A stretch of 64,000 bases of DNA, taken from contig CAJQOH010000038.1 in the NCBI GenBank assembly GCA_905479915.1, positions 35,914-99,913 on the forward strand, in the 5' to 3' direction. The notes beneath the pieces were generated by a model that saw nothing but the letters and a program-made list of their open reading frames with translations, was not told the DNA's origin and ran no database searches. Position 1 is the first letter of the stretch. Every line of letters starts with the position of its first letter. Below are positions 24,340-32,572 of this stretch, in pieces. The position numbers and the translations under genes are program-made. This stretch comes from an uncultured Flavobacteriales bacterium (GTDB taxonomy: Bacteria > Bacteroidota > Bacteroidia > Flavobacteriales_E > Vicingaceae).

Positions 24340-25905
24340 CTAGTGAACTAAGGTAAACAATCTATCCCAACGTATTCCTCCTTGCTGTGCATCCCATGAC
24401 ATCCACACAAAAACAGCTTTACCTACAATATGATCTTCAGGAACAAATCCCCAATAACGTGAATCTTGAGAGTTGTGTCTGTTGTCTCCCATCATCCAAT
24501 AATAATCCATCTTAAAGGTATAAGAAGTTGCTTCTTCACCATTTATATAAATAGTACTTCCATCAACCTTTAAATCATTTCCTTCATAATTTTTAATTAT
24601 TCTTCGATAAAGTGGTAAGGTCTTAGTCGTTAATTCTACAGTTGCTCCAGCGGCAGGAATTACAAATGGACCTAAATTATCAACAGTCCAATCATATTGA
24701 CTATCATTTGGAAAAATAGGGTCTACACTCCAAGGCACACTATAACCTTTTGGTTGAATTCTTTTTTCTACAGAAATAACCTGAGACAATTGCTTTATTT
24801 TTTCAACTGCTCCATCTGTCATGGTAACAATAAATTTATCATTTGCTCCATCATTTACTCCTGTAACATGTTCAGTCGTTATTTTTTTTCGTTGCAATGC
24901 ATCCTCATTAAAACCTGTTCCATCCGTTTCAACGCTATAATTAAATTGGGCATTTTCATCAAAGTATCCTACCTCATCATTGATCATAAGCTTAGCATCA
25001 ACTATCTCTAATTTATCACCAGGCAACCCAACACAACGCTTAATATAGTTTTCTTTTTTATCTACAGGTCTAGCCTTGATCGTATAATTTTCATGAATAG
25101 CTTTTCTTGCTTCACTTTGAGATACATTCAATTCAATACTTGCATCTTTTATCATCTGCTCATAAATTCTTGCCGGTTCTTCTGTAGCCACAGTATCTCC
25201 CGCAGGAAAATTAAATACTACACAGTCATTACGCTCAACATCTCCCATCTTAGGCAGCTTTGCATAAGGAAACTTTATTAATTCTGAATAAGATTGATTT
25301 CCTCCTACAAATGGAATCCATTCTGGAAAACTATGGTGTGTAAAAGGAAAACTAATAGGTGAATTAGGAACTCGCGCTCCATAAGCCATTTTATTTACAA
25401 ATAAGAAATCCCCTACCAATAGTTTTTGCTCCATAGAAGATGTAGGAATTGTAAAGGCTTCTATATAAAAACCTCTAATTACTGTAGCCGCAACTACCGC
25501 AAAGATTATTGCATCCGCCCACTCTCTTTTAAACGATTTTTTATACTTAGCAGCTTCTTCATAACCAATAAACTGAACATCTTCTTTAAACCCAATATAT
25601 GGTAAATAAACTCCAGCAAATACCACTCCTAAAAAGTGCTCTTTAAAAGAAGTTTTACCTAATAATTTCATTAGTTCAACAATAATTCCCATCCACACTA
25701 CAAACCCTAAAAAAGGAACATAATAAGTGATAATCCATACCCATGATTTTTTAACCATTTTAACTGCTAAATAGGTACTGTAAAAAGGAACTAAAGCCTT
25801 CCAACCATCTTCTCCCATTTTTTCGAATATTTTATACAAACCAACATGGGTTGCTACAAAATATATTATTGAAAGAATTACAAATCCGCTAATACTAATT
25901 TCCAT
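24340..25905 (-). CDS. lepB: Type I signal peptidase with an N-terminal membrane domain, first of three copies
   Basis: At 521 residues this copy is far longer than a minimal LepB. Residues 1-125 hold three or so hydrophobic helices, a DUF5684-like N-terminal membrane domain, ahead of the usual anchor helix (about 131-149). The catalytic Ser is in IPTSSMEQKLLVGD (Ser 157), the Lys in YIKRCVGLPGD (Lys 289), and box E is MMGDNRHNSQDSRYWG. A large insert separates the Ser and Lys segments, as is common in Bacteroidota. dapB lies 15 bp upstream on the same strand, so dapB and the three peptidases may be cotranscribed. Confidence 0.92.
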   Translation of the reverse strand: MEISISGFVILSIIYFVATHVGLYKIFEKMGEDGWKALVPFYSTYLAVKMVKKSWVWIITYYVPFLGFVVWMGIIVELMKLLGKTSFKEHFLGVVFAGVYLPYIGFKEDVQFIGYEEAAKYKKSFKREWADAIIFAVVAATVIRGFYIEAFTIPTSSMEQKLLVGDFLFVNKMAYGARVPNSPISFPFTHHSFPEWIPFVGGNQSYSELIKFPYAKLPKMGDVERNDCVVFNFPAGDTVATEEPARIYEQMIKDASIELNVSQSEARKAIHENYTIKARPVDKKENYIKRCVGLPGDKLEIVDAKLMINDEVGYFDENAQFNYSVETDGTGFNEDALQRKKITTEHVTGVNDGANDKFIVTMTDGAVEKIKQLSQVISVEKRIQPKGYSVPWSVDPIFPNDSQYDWTVDNLGPFVIPAAGATVELTTKTLPLYRRIIKNYEGNDLKVDGSTIYINGEEATSYTFKMDYYWMMGDNRHNSQDSRYWGFVPEDHIVGKAVFVWMSWDAQQGGIRWDRLFTLVH

Positions 25906-25920
25906 TGTTCTTTTATTTTT

Positions 25921-26634
25921 TTAATTAAACAGCACATCCTCCATCGTAAATATTCCCTTTTTATCTGCAATATATTCGGCAGCAATTACTGCTCCCATTG
26001 CAAAGCCTTTACGATTATGTGCGGTATGTTTTATTTCTATATCATCAATTGCAGATGTATAGTTTACAATATGTGTTCCTGGCACATTCTCTACTCTATG
26101 GGAAATAATACCCAATTGATTATCTGCATGAGCATCACCTTTTACCCAAAGGTCTTTATTTGTATTATTGATAACTCCTTCTGCTAAAGTTATTGCTGTA
26201 CCACTTGGTGCATCTAACTTCTGAGTATGATGCGTCTCTTCCATTTCAACATCATATTCATTATGCTTATTCATTATTTGAGCCAGTTGTTTATTTAACT
26301 TAAAAAATAAGTTAACTCCAATACTGCAATTTGTTGCATACAATAATGTTCCATCGTTATCCGCTAAACTTCCTCTAACCTCATCAAATTGATCGTACCA
26401 ACCGGTAGTTCCAATTACTACAGGAGTGTTTGATTCTAAACAAACTTTAATATTATTAACTGCCAAATCAGGATTAGTAAATTCAATAGCAGCATCAACC
26501 TGCTTTAAATTATCAAAAGTAAAATCGGTTGTATTTTGAGAAGAAATCTTAAGAACAACTTTATGCCCTCTTTCTAAGGCCACCTTTTCGATTTCCTTAC
26601 CCATTTTTCCATATCCTATTATCGCAATATTCAT
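25921..26634 (-). CDS. dapB: 4-hydroxy-tetrahydrodipicolinate reductase
   Basis: DapB reduces the DapA product in lysine/diaminopimelate synthesis. The N-terminal Rossmann motif is IIGYGKMGKEIEKVA, and VIGTTGW marks the cofactor site. The catalytic and substrate segment EETHHTQKLDAPSGTA is complete with its His-His pair and Lys. The length of 237 residues is typical of the shorter Bacteroidota form. It precedes the signal peptidase cluster by 15 bp. Confidence 0.94.
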   Translation of the reverse strand: MNIAIIGYGKMGKEIEKVALERGHKVVLKISSQNTTDFTFDNLKQVDAAIEFTNPDLAVNNIKVCLESNTPVVIGTTGWYDQFDEVRGSLADNDGTLLYATNCSIGVNLFFKLNKQLAQIMNKHNEYDVEMEETHHTQKLDAPSGTAITLAEGVINNTNKDLWVKGDAHADNQLGIISHRVENVPGTHIVNYTSAIDDIEIKHTAHNRKGFAMGAVIAAEYIADKKGIFTMEDVLFN

Positions 26635-26720
26635 ATCTTAAAAACTCAAAGTAACAGCCTATATTATTCTTATCCTTCCTTTTTACATTAGTGGTAAATC
26701 CACCTGATAAAAGGCTAAAA

Positions 26721-27302
26721 TCATAAATTAATTACCAATCTGAAACCTTTACTCAGATCATTGTTACTGGTTAATTCTAAATTCGGCTGCAAATTAAATG
26801 ATAAATTATCATTTTTGGGAAAATTAAATAAATGTGCATCTACTGCTGCATCAACAATATTAAACACATAAAACAATCCTACCAATATATAAGACAAATC
26901 TTTATTCCGCTGATAGTAATCCAAATTTGATTCTAAATTGTCTTCAGATAAAAACCCATCAAACTCGTCAACAGTGGTATCATCTCCATCCACCCGTAAA
27001 CCATATGCTGTTTTATACCTATTAAATTCTTTTTGATTGGTTACCGCAAAATACAAAGGCACTCCTATCGCTGCATAAACAATGGGTACTTTCCAGTATT
27101 TCTTATTATAAGCTTGTCCTAAACCAGGAATAACAGCACTAAACAAGGAAGCTTTATTAGGGGAATGATTTCTTATTTTTTTTACTTTAACGGTATCTGA
27201 AAGAGAAAGAGAATCTAACCTCACAGCATCTTGTGCTTTACTTTGATTAGCAAAACAAACAAGCATTAATAGCATTAAAATAAAAAGCTGAATAGATTTC
27301 AC
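26721..27302 (-). CDS. DUF5683 protein with a signal peptide
   Basis: The 193-residue protein begins with a signal peptide (FILMLLMLVCFANQSKAQ) from a GTG at 27302. A DUF5683-like core follows: KASLFSAVIPGLGQAYNKKY, then a hydrophobic helix (VPIVYAAIGVPLYFAVTN), and a second hydrophobic segment (DLSYILVGLFYVFNIVDAAV). The function is unknown. In Bacteroidota it commonly sits beside parAB and the dapB-lepB genes, as here: it starts 10 bp after parB, which suggests one transcript. Confidence 0.75.
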   Translation of the reverse strand: MKSIQLFILMLLMLVCFANQSKAQDAVRLDSLSLSDTVKVKKIRNHSPNKASLFSAVIPGLGQAYNKKYWKVPIVYAAIGVPLYFAVTNQKEFNRYKTAYGLRVDGDDTTVDEFDGFLSEDNLESNLDYYQRNKDLSYILVGLFYVFNIVDAAVDAHLFNFPKNDNLSFNLQPNLELTSNNDLSKGFRLVINL

Positions 27303-27311
27303 AATATCTTT

Positions 27312-28205
27312 TTATAAGCCTAATAACTCTACGATACGCTCCAGTTCTTTTTCTGAAGTAAAGGGTATTGTTAACTTTCCTTTTCCTTTAGCGTTACTTT
27401 GTAATTGAACTTTTGCCTTTAAAAAATCCGACAAATCATCTTTAATTTTTTGTTGACTAAAAGACAAATCAGAAACACCACCTTTTTTAAGTGCGATACT
27501 TGTTTCCTCTTTCCTTTCCTTAACAATTTCTTCTATTTGTCGAACAGATAATCCTTCTTTAATTATTCTTCGAGACAATGTTACCTGCTTTTTCTCATCA
27601 TCAATATTAACTAAAGCTCTAGCATGTCCCATACTAATATCTCTAGTTCTAATAGACAATTGTATTTCTGCTGGCAATTTTAATAACCGTAAATAATTTG
27701 CAACTGTAGAACGCTTTTTACCAACACGCTCACTCATTTTTTCCTGAGTAAGACCGCATTCTTCAATTAACTTTTGGTAACTGAAAGCAACTTCAATAGC
27801 ATCCAATTCTTGACGCTGAATGTTCTCAACCAATGCCATTTCTAGCATTTCTTGATCATTTGCTATCCTGATAAATGCAGGTATCTCTGTAAGTCCTGCA
27901 ATCTGAGAAGCTCTAAATCTTCGTTCTCCAGAAATTAATTGATACTTACCATAACCTAATTTACGAACTGTAACAGGCTGTATAATTCCTAACTCTTTAA
28001 TCGAATTGGCAAGCTCCAATAGAGCATCTTTTTCAAATTGAGTTCTTGGTTGAAACGGGTTTGTTTCAATTTCTTTTATAGCAATAGAGGAAACAGATCC
28101 AACAACATTACCTACATCCTCTCCAATAGGACTTGTAGTAATATCCGTTTCTGAATTTTGTAATAGCGCTCCTAATCCTCTTCCTAATGCAGGCTTTTTA
28201 CTCAT
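27312..28205 (-). CDS. parB: Chromosome-partitioning protein ParB
   Basis: ParB binds parS sites near the origin and spreads as a CTP-dependent clamp. The N-terminal CTP-binding domain includes IETNPFQPRTQF, GIIQPVTVR and SGERRFRAS. The helix-turn-helix segment (LTQEKMSERVGKKRSTVANYLRLL) follows, and then the C-terminal dimerisation region. It starts 3 bp after the stop of parA, the usual par operon. I found no obvious parS palindrome in the window. Confidence 0.94.
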   Translation of the reverse strand: MSKKPALGRGLGALLQNSETDITTSPIGEDVGNVVGSVSSIAIKEIETNPFQPRTQFEKDALLELANSIKELGIIQPVTVRKLGYGKYQLISGERRFRASQIAGLTEIPAFIRIANDQEMLEMALVENIQRQELDAIEVAFSYQKLIEECGLTQEKMSERVGKKRSTVANYLRLLKLPAEIQLSIRTRDISMGHARALVNIDDEKKQVTLSRRIIKEGLSVRQIEEIVKERKEETSIALKKGGVSDLSFSQQKIKDDLSDFLKAKVQLQSNAKGKGKLTIPFTSEKELERIVELLGL

Positions 28206-28208
28206 CTC

Positions 28209-29018
28209 TTAATCTTCTAATGCAATTGTTTTTTCTTCATCTGTCATTTTAGTCATTTCATTCTTTTGAAGAATTTCACGAGCTAAATTCAAATAGTTAA
28301 TTGCTCCTTTACAACTTGCATCATGCATAATTATTGTTTTACCATGACTTGGCGCTTCTGCCAATCTTGTATTTCTCTGAATAATAGTATCAAACATCAT
28401 CATTTGAAAGTGCATTTTCACTTCTTCTACCACTTGGTTTGACAATCTTAAACGAACATCAAACATTGTCAACAATAATCCTTCAATATCCAAATCTGGA
28501 TTTAATCTAGCTTGAACAATTTTAATCGTGTTTAATAATTTACCTAATCCTTCTAATGCAAAATATTCACACTGAACAGGAATAATTACAGAATCAGATG
28601 CCGTTAATGAATTAACAGTAATCAGACCTAAAGATGGGGAACAATCAATAATAATAAAATCATATTCATCCTTAACTTTAGCTAAAGATAAACGCATCAT
28701 ATGCTCTCTATTTGGCAAATTGATCAACTCAATTTCAGCACCTACAAGGTCAATATGAGCTGGAAGAATATCCAAGTTTGGAGAGTCTGTATGAAGAATA
28801 GCTTCTTTAGGTTCAATCTCATTTACCAAACACTCATAAATACTATTTCTAATATTTCTAGGATCAAACCCTACACCCGAAGTTGAATTGGCTTGAGGAT
28901 CTGCATCCACCAACAACACTTTATACTCCAACACACCTAACCCTGCAGCTAAATTAATAGCTGTAGTCGTTTTACCTACTCCGCCTTTTTGATTTGATAT
29001 TGCGATTATTTTTCCCAT
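28209..29018 (-). CDS. parA: Chromosome-partitioning ATPase ParA/Soj
   Basis: This P-loop ATPase drives origin segregation together with ParB. The deviant Walker A motif is KGGVGKTTTAINLAA at the N terminus, with LLVDADPQANST and IIDCSPSLGLITVN for the other nucleotide-binding segments. The 269-residue length lacks the extra N-terminal helix-turn-helix of plasmid type Ia ParA, as expected for a chromosomal copy. It is first in the parA-parB-DUF5683 order. Confidence 0.94.
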   Translation of the reverse strand: MGKIIAISNQKGGVGKTTTAINLAAGLGVLEYKVLLVDADPQANSTSGVGFDPRNIRNSIYECLVNEIEPKEAILHTDSPNLDILPAHIDLVGAEIELINLPNREHMMRLSLAKVKDEYDFIIIDCSPSLGLITVNSLTASDSVIIPVQCEYFALEGLGKLLNTIKIVQARLNPDLDIEGLLLTMFDVRLRLSNQVVEEVKMHFQMMMFDTIIQRNTRLAEAPSHGKTIIMHDASCKGAINYLNLAREILQKNEMTKMTDEEKTIALED

Positions 29019-29184
29019 AGTCGAATGTTATAAGTTTCATACAAAGAAACCTAAAAGTATCACTATTTTAACGGAAGATCGTGGCAACTTACCAAGTATT
29101 TTTGAACAAGTTTCATCTAGATTGTTCATTACTTTTGTTAATAAAAAATAATCGAAATTTATTTCCACTTTTAAAAAATAACTC

Positions 29185-29221
29185 TAAATTTGTAATCATT
29201 ACAATTTTATAATAATTGCAA
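29185..29221 (+). promoter_or_regulatory. Fur/PerR-type operator overlapping the -7 element
   Basis: TTGTAATCATTACAA at 29190-29204 is a perfect 7-1-7 inverted repeat, the geometry of Fur/PerR boxes. A second imperfect copy (TTATAATAATTGCAA, 29207-29221) follows directly. TAAATTTG at 29185-29192 matches the -7 promoter element and overlaps the first box, so bound repressor would block transcription. Autoregulation of the fur-like gene and its stress neighbours is inferred. Confidence 0.75.
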
Positions 29222-29224
29222 TTA

Positions 29225-29632
29225 ATGGACTTTATAAACCATCTTACATCAAATAATATCAAACCATCTTTACAACGAATAAAGATATTTGAATACTTAT
29301 ATGATAACCGAGAACACCCCACTGTAGATACTATTTATTCTGATTTAGTTGGAGATATTCCAACCCTATCAAAAACTACAGTATACAACACATTAAAGTT
29401 ATTTATAGATAACAACATTACTTCTACTGTTACAATTGAAGACAATGAAGTAAGATATGATGCCATCATGGAAGAGCATGCACATTTTAAATGCGAAAAA
29501 TGTGGCAACGTACAAGATGTTGAAATAGATGTTTCAGCACTAAAATTTAAAGAAAAAAACTCTTTTAAGGTTGAAAAAACCAATATCTACCTTAAAGGAA
29601 AATGTAATAAATGTTTAAATAAAATAAATTAG
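29225..29632 (+). CDS. Fur family transcriptional regulator, PerR-like by context
   Basis: The winged-helix DNA-binding domain covers residues 1-80 (SLQRIKIFEYLY, LSKTTVYNTLKLF). The dimerisation domain carries the regulatory metal ligands EEHAHFKCEKCGNVQDVE, and a second CxxC pair (KGKCNKCL) sits near the end, so the structural zinc site Cys4 is complete. The gene lies 5 bp before a peroxiredoxin and upstream of superoxide dismutase, which favours a peroxide-sensing PerR role over iron uptake control. The ATG at 29225 is preferred over a TTG three codons upstream. Confidence 0.88.
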   Translation: MDFINHLTSNNIKPSLQRIKIFEYLYDNREHPTVDTIYSDLVGDIPTLSKTTVYNTLKLFIDNNITSTVTIEDNEVRYDAIMEEHAHFKCEKCGNVQDVEIDVSALKFKEKNSFKVEKTNIYLKGKCNKCLNKIN

Positions 29633-29637
29633 TAAAA

Positions 29638-30270
29638 ATGGAAAGTTTAATTGGAAAAAAAGCACCAGCATTTAGCGCTGATGCAGTAGTAAACGGAGGA
29701 GAATTTGTTGAGAATTTTTCTTTAGAACAGTATGTTGGTAAAAACGAAGTAATCTTCTTTTTTTACCCACTAGATTTCACATTTGTTTGTCCTACAGAAT
29801 TGTTAGCGTTTCAAGCAAAATTAGAGGAATTCGAAAAAAGAGGAGTAAAAGTTGTAGGATGTTCAGTAGATTCTAAATTCTCTCACTGGGCTTGGTTAAA
29901 TACAGAAAAAAATGACGGTGGAATTAAAGGTGTTAAATATCCTTTAGTATCTGATTTATCAAAAACTATTGCTGAAAACTATGGTGTTTTAGCTGGTGAA
30001 TATGATTTCAACGAAGAAGGTCAAGCTACTTTTAGTGGAGCACCTGTTGCTTACAGAGGAACATTCTTAATTGATAAAGAAGGAAACATCAGGCACTCAG
30101 TAATCAACGACTTACCTTTAGGAAGAAGCATTGATGAAGCTTTAAGAATGGTTGATGCTTTACAATATTTTGAGAAGCATGGAGAAGTTTGTCCTGCAAA
30201 CTGGAAAGAAGGAGAAGATGCTATGACTGCTAGCTCTGAAGGAGTTGCTGAATATTTAGCTGCACATTAA
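29638..30270 (+). CDS. 2-Cys peroxiredoxin (AhpC/Prx1 type)
   Basis: The enzyme reduces hydrogen peroxide, organic peroxides and peroxynitrite. The peroxidatic Cys lies in DFTFVCPTELLAF (Cys 51), with the conserved Pro and Thr around it; the resolving Cys is in GEVCPANW near residue 175. The GGxG-like and YF segments that make some enzymes sensitive to overoxidation are partly present (QYFEKHGEVCP). It begins 5 bp after the Fur-type regulator and is followed by a terminator-like hairpin before the sod gene. No AhpF-like reductase gene is nearby, so thioredoxin is the likely reductant. Confidence 0.93.
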   Translation: MESLIGKKAPAFSADAVVNGGEFVENFSLEQYVGKNEVIFFFYPLDFTFVCPTELLAFQAKLEEFEKRGVKVVGCSVDSKFSHWAWLNTEKNDGGIKGVKYPLVSDLSKTIAENYGVLAGEYDFNEEGQATFSGAPVAYRGTFLIDKEGNIRHSVINDLPLGRSIDEALRMVDALQYFEKHGEVCPANWKEGEDAMTASSEGVAEYLAAH

Positions 30271-30281
30271 AACAAGTAAAT

Positions 30282-30321
30282 AGTGAGTAGTTATCAGTTT
30301 ATGTGACAACTACTCACTTTT
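30282..30321 (+). terminator. Terminator-like hairpin between peroxiredoxin and sod genes
   Basis: AGTGAGTAGTT (30282-30292) pairs perfectly with AACTACTCACT (30308-30318) across a 15-nt loop, followed by a run of four T. The short T tract suggests partial termination or attenuation. Confidence 0.65.
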
Positions 30322-30350
30322 AATATTATAAACTTTAAACTTAATTAAAT

Positions 30351-30950
30351 ATGGCTTTTGAATTACCTGCGTTACCATACGCATACGATGCACTAGAACC
30401 ACATGTTGATGCTAGAACAATGGAAATACACCACTCTAAGCACCACAATGGTTATACAAACAATTTAAACAATGCTATTGCTGGAACTGACCTTGAAGGG
30501 AAATCTATCGAAGATATCTTAACGGGAATGGACATGGACAATGGTGCTGTAAGAAACAATGGTGGTGGTTACTACAACCACGATTTATTTTGGAAAGTAA
30601 TGAGTCCTAATGGAGGTGGAAACCCAACTGGAGCAGTAGCTGATGCTATTGATGCTAAATTTGGATCTTTCGATGCTTTTAAAGATGCTTTTAGTAAAGC
30701 TGCTGCAACTAGATTTGGTTCTGGATGGGCTTGGCTTTGCAAAACAGCTGATGGTGGAGTTGATGTTTGTTCTACAGCAAATCAAGACAACCCATTAATG
30801 CCAGGAATGTGTGGTGGAACACCAATTTTAGGATTGGATGTTTGGGAACACGCATACTACTTAAACTACCAAAACAGAAGACCAGATTATATCAATGCAT
30901 TTTTTAATGTAATTAACTGGGATGAAGTTAATGCTAGATTTAACGGATAA
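30351..30950 (+). CDS. Superoxide dismutase, Fe/Mn family
   Basis: The enzyme dismutates superoxide in the cytoplasm; no signal peptide is present. The metal ligands are visible as His in [15 protein letters not shown], His in YYNHDLFW, and Asp and His in [18 protein letters not shown]. The 199-residue length is standard. The residues I can see do not settle Fe against Mn, and a cambialistic enzyme is possible. The gene completes an oxidative-stress cluster with the PerR-like regulator and peroxiredoxin. Confidence 0.94.
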   Translation: MAFELPALPYAYDALEPHVDARTMEIHHSKHHNGYTNNLNNAIAGTDLEGKSIEDILTGMDMDNGAVRNNGGGYYNHDLFWKVMSPNGGGNPTGAVADAIDAKFGSFDAFKDAFSKAAATRFGSGWAWLCKTADGGVDVCSTANQDNPLMPGMCGGTPILGLDVWEHAYYLNYQNRRPDYINAFFNVINWDEVNARFNG

Positions 30951-30958
30951 AACCTAAT

Positions 30959-31042
30959 CGTCATTGCGGGCTTGATCCGCAATCTCAACTTATTAGCACC
31001 AAAGCTATTTTGAAGAGATTCCAGATCAAGTCTGGAATGACA
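30959..31042. repeat. Palindromic repeat element (GTCATTGCGGG type)
   Basis: ATTGCGG/CCGCAAT (30963-30983) and ATTCCAGA/TCTGGAAT (31018-31038) are two hairpins enclosed by GTC/GAC at 30960-30962 and 31039-31041. The phrases TCATTGCGGGCTTGATCCGC and CCAGATCAAGTCTGGAATGA are of the kind found dispersed in many Bacteroidota genomes. It lies between sod and the terminator. Confidence 0.65.
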
Positions 31043-31048
31043 CTCAAT

Positions 31049-31082
31049 AAAAAAGCCTCTCGAAAATCGAGAGGCTTTTTTT
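31049..31082. terminator. Bidirectional terminator between sod and the Omp85-like gene
   Basis: AAAAAAGCCTCTCGA pairs with TCGAGAGGCTTTTTT around a 3-nt loop, with A and T tracts on both sides. It serves the convergent genes on either strand. Confidence 0.92.
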
Positions 31083-31088
31083 ATTGCT

Positions 31089-32348
31089 TTAAAAATACTG
31101 TCCTATTCCAACTACTATCCCTCCAGAATTCTCATTAGTCAAACCATATCCATAATCCACCCTAAAGATGGCATTGTAAATTTTCTTGTGCATAAAACGC
31201 AGACCGCCCCCAGCATATATTCTAAAATTTTCTGCTTTAAAAGCATCTGCTATTTCTCCACCCGGTTCACGCCAAGTACCAACATCCATAAAAACATTAG
31301 TTTGCAACACAAACCAATTCTTTTCAATGACAGCCTGCCTATACTCAATATTCCATACAGCACTTGCCGAACCTCTATCTATAGTATTTCCGACTCCTCT
31401 AATATTTAAATTATTATCTAAAGTAAATGGAGCAAATGGACTATCCACATTCGAAGCTATTCCTAGCCTAATCCTTGTTGCCAAATTACCCTTTAAACCA
31501 ACTCTCTTAAAAAACAAAAAGTCATTAAGAGCAATCAAAAAAAGATCATCATAATTATTCTCTGTCACTACTGCTTGAAGATTAAATATATTCTTAAAAC
31601 CAGAAATCAAGTAATAATCATATTTTAAATTATTATAGGTATGCAACAACTTAAACATTAACTTATCTTGCTCCAAAACTCTTGGAGCCGAAATATCCGA
31701 CAGATCATCTCCACCTTTATATTCGTAAACTTCCTTAAACAAATCTCCTCCTAACGAGAAGTTATTTTTCTCATCCAACTCATACATCCCCATCAACTCA
31801 ACACGCTCATTATTGTATCTGTAAGTGGCTACTAAATCATCAAAATACAAAGGCTCCTCACTAATCCAATTCTGATACTCAGCACTCATTCCCCACTTTT
31901 TAGAAAAAAGGTAAGGCGCTTTAAATGTTCCACCGTAAGAATCATAACCGTTATTCTGATAAAAACCTCCTACTTTAATGTTCCTGCCAAACAAATTAAA
32001 CTCATACAACCCCAAACTATAAGACAGCCTTTCATTAACAGTCCAAACATTAAACTGTGGAATTAGCGTAAGATTCTCCTCTATTTGATAGGTTAACTTG
32101 TAACCACCCCCCACCTTCTCTAACAAATAAGCAGCTTTAGCAACAGCCACAAGCTTCTGCAACTTGTAGACATCCTTATTTATAACCAAAGAATCTACAA
32201 CCTCTCCCTCCTGAACAGTTATTAATTTTTGCAAAAAAGAAACATTGCAGTTTTTAACGCCTTCAAATTCAATCTTAGAAATAACCTCTTCTTGAGCTGA
32301 ACACAGACCAGCAAGCAAACACAATAGTATGGATAAATAAATTTTCAA
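31089..32348 (-). CDS. Omp85-family outer membrane protein with one POTRA domain
   Basis: The signal peptide (LSILLCLLAGLCSAQ) is followed by one POTRA-like domain (residues 20-95, ISKIEFEGVKNC) and a 16-strand-like barrel. The Omp85 barrel motif is NIRGVGN around residue 320, and the C terminus ends IVVGIGQYF with the terminal Phe expected of outer membrane proteins. At 419 residues it is much smaller than BamA (about 800) and resembles short Omp85 or patatin-less proteins. The start is TTG at 32348, supported by the signal peptide. Substrate is unknown. Confidence 0.8.
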   Translation of the reverse strand: MKIYLSILLCLLAGLCSAQEEVISKIEFEGVKNCNVSFLQKLITVQEGEVVDSLVINKDVYKLQKLVAVAKAAYLLEKVGGGYKLTYQIEENLTLIPQFNVWTVNERLSYSLGLYEFNLFGRNIKVGGFYQNNGYDSYGGTFKAPYLFSKKWGMSAEYQNWISEEPLYFDDLVATYRYNNERVELMGMYELDEKNNFSLGGDLFKEVYEYKGGDDLSDISAPRVLEQDKLMFKLLHTYNNLKYDYYLISGFKNIFNLQAVVTENNYDDLFLIALNDFLFFKRVGLKGNLATRIRLGIASNVDSPFAPFTLDNNLNIRGVGNTIDRGSASAVWNIEYRQAVIEKNWFVLQTNVFMDVGTWREPGGEIADAFKAENFRIYAGGGLRFMHKKIYNAIFRVDYGYGLTNENSGGIVVGIGQYF

Positions 32349-32369
32349 TTTCTAAACAGTTAGATGGAA

Positions 32370-32510
32370 CTAATATGTTAATAATAAAAATTGTAAAATG
32401 TACTCTATACGACAATCTGAATTATTCAGACAACAAGAGCCATCTACACAAATATCATCATTGAATTTACCAGCGTAATCAGCAATTAAATTGCTGCAAC
32501 CCTTGTCCAT
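32370..32510 (-). CDS. Possible small Cys-rich ORF or gene remnant
   Basis: An ATG frame of 46 residues between the Omp85-like and T9SS genes contains five cysteines, including ICVDGSCCLNNSDC. The upstream frame is open for only eight more codons. There is no signal peptide and no recognised family. It could be a relic of a larger Cys-rich secreted protein or chance; confidence is low. Confidence 0.25.
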   Translation of the reverse strand: MDKGCSNLIADYAGKFNDDICVDGSCCLNNSDCRIEYILQFLLLTY

Positions 32511-32572
32511 CCTATTAGATTTGTAATAACTGATCTATCCACTTATAATTTTCTTTAAAACTATTCTACGAA

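Noticed and set aside
27312..29018. parS site near parAB
   Set aside because: No palindrome of the TGTTNCACGTGAAACA type was seen in or near the operon; it is probably elsewhere.
29113..29322. 69-residue minus-strand frame over the fur promoter
   Set aside because: It overlaps the regulator start and operator and has no composition or motif of a protein; it is a shadow frame.
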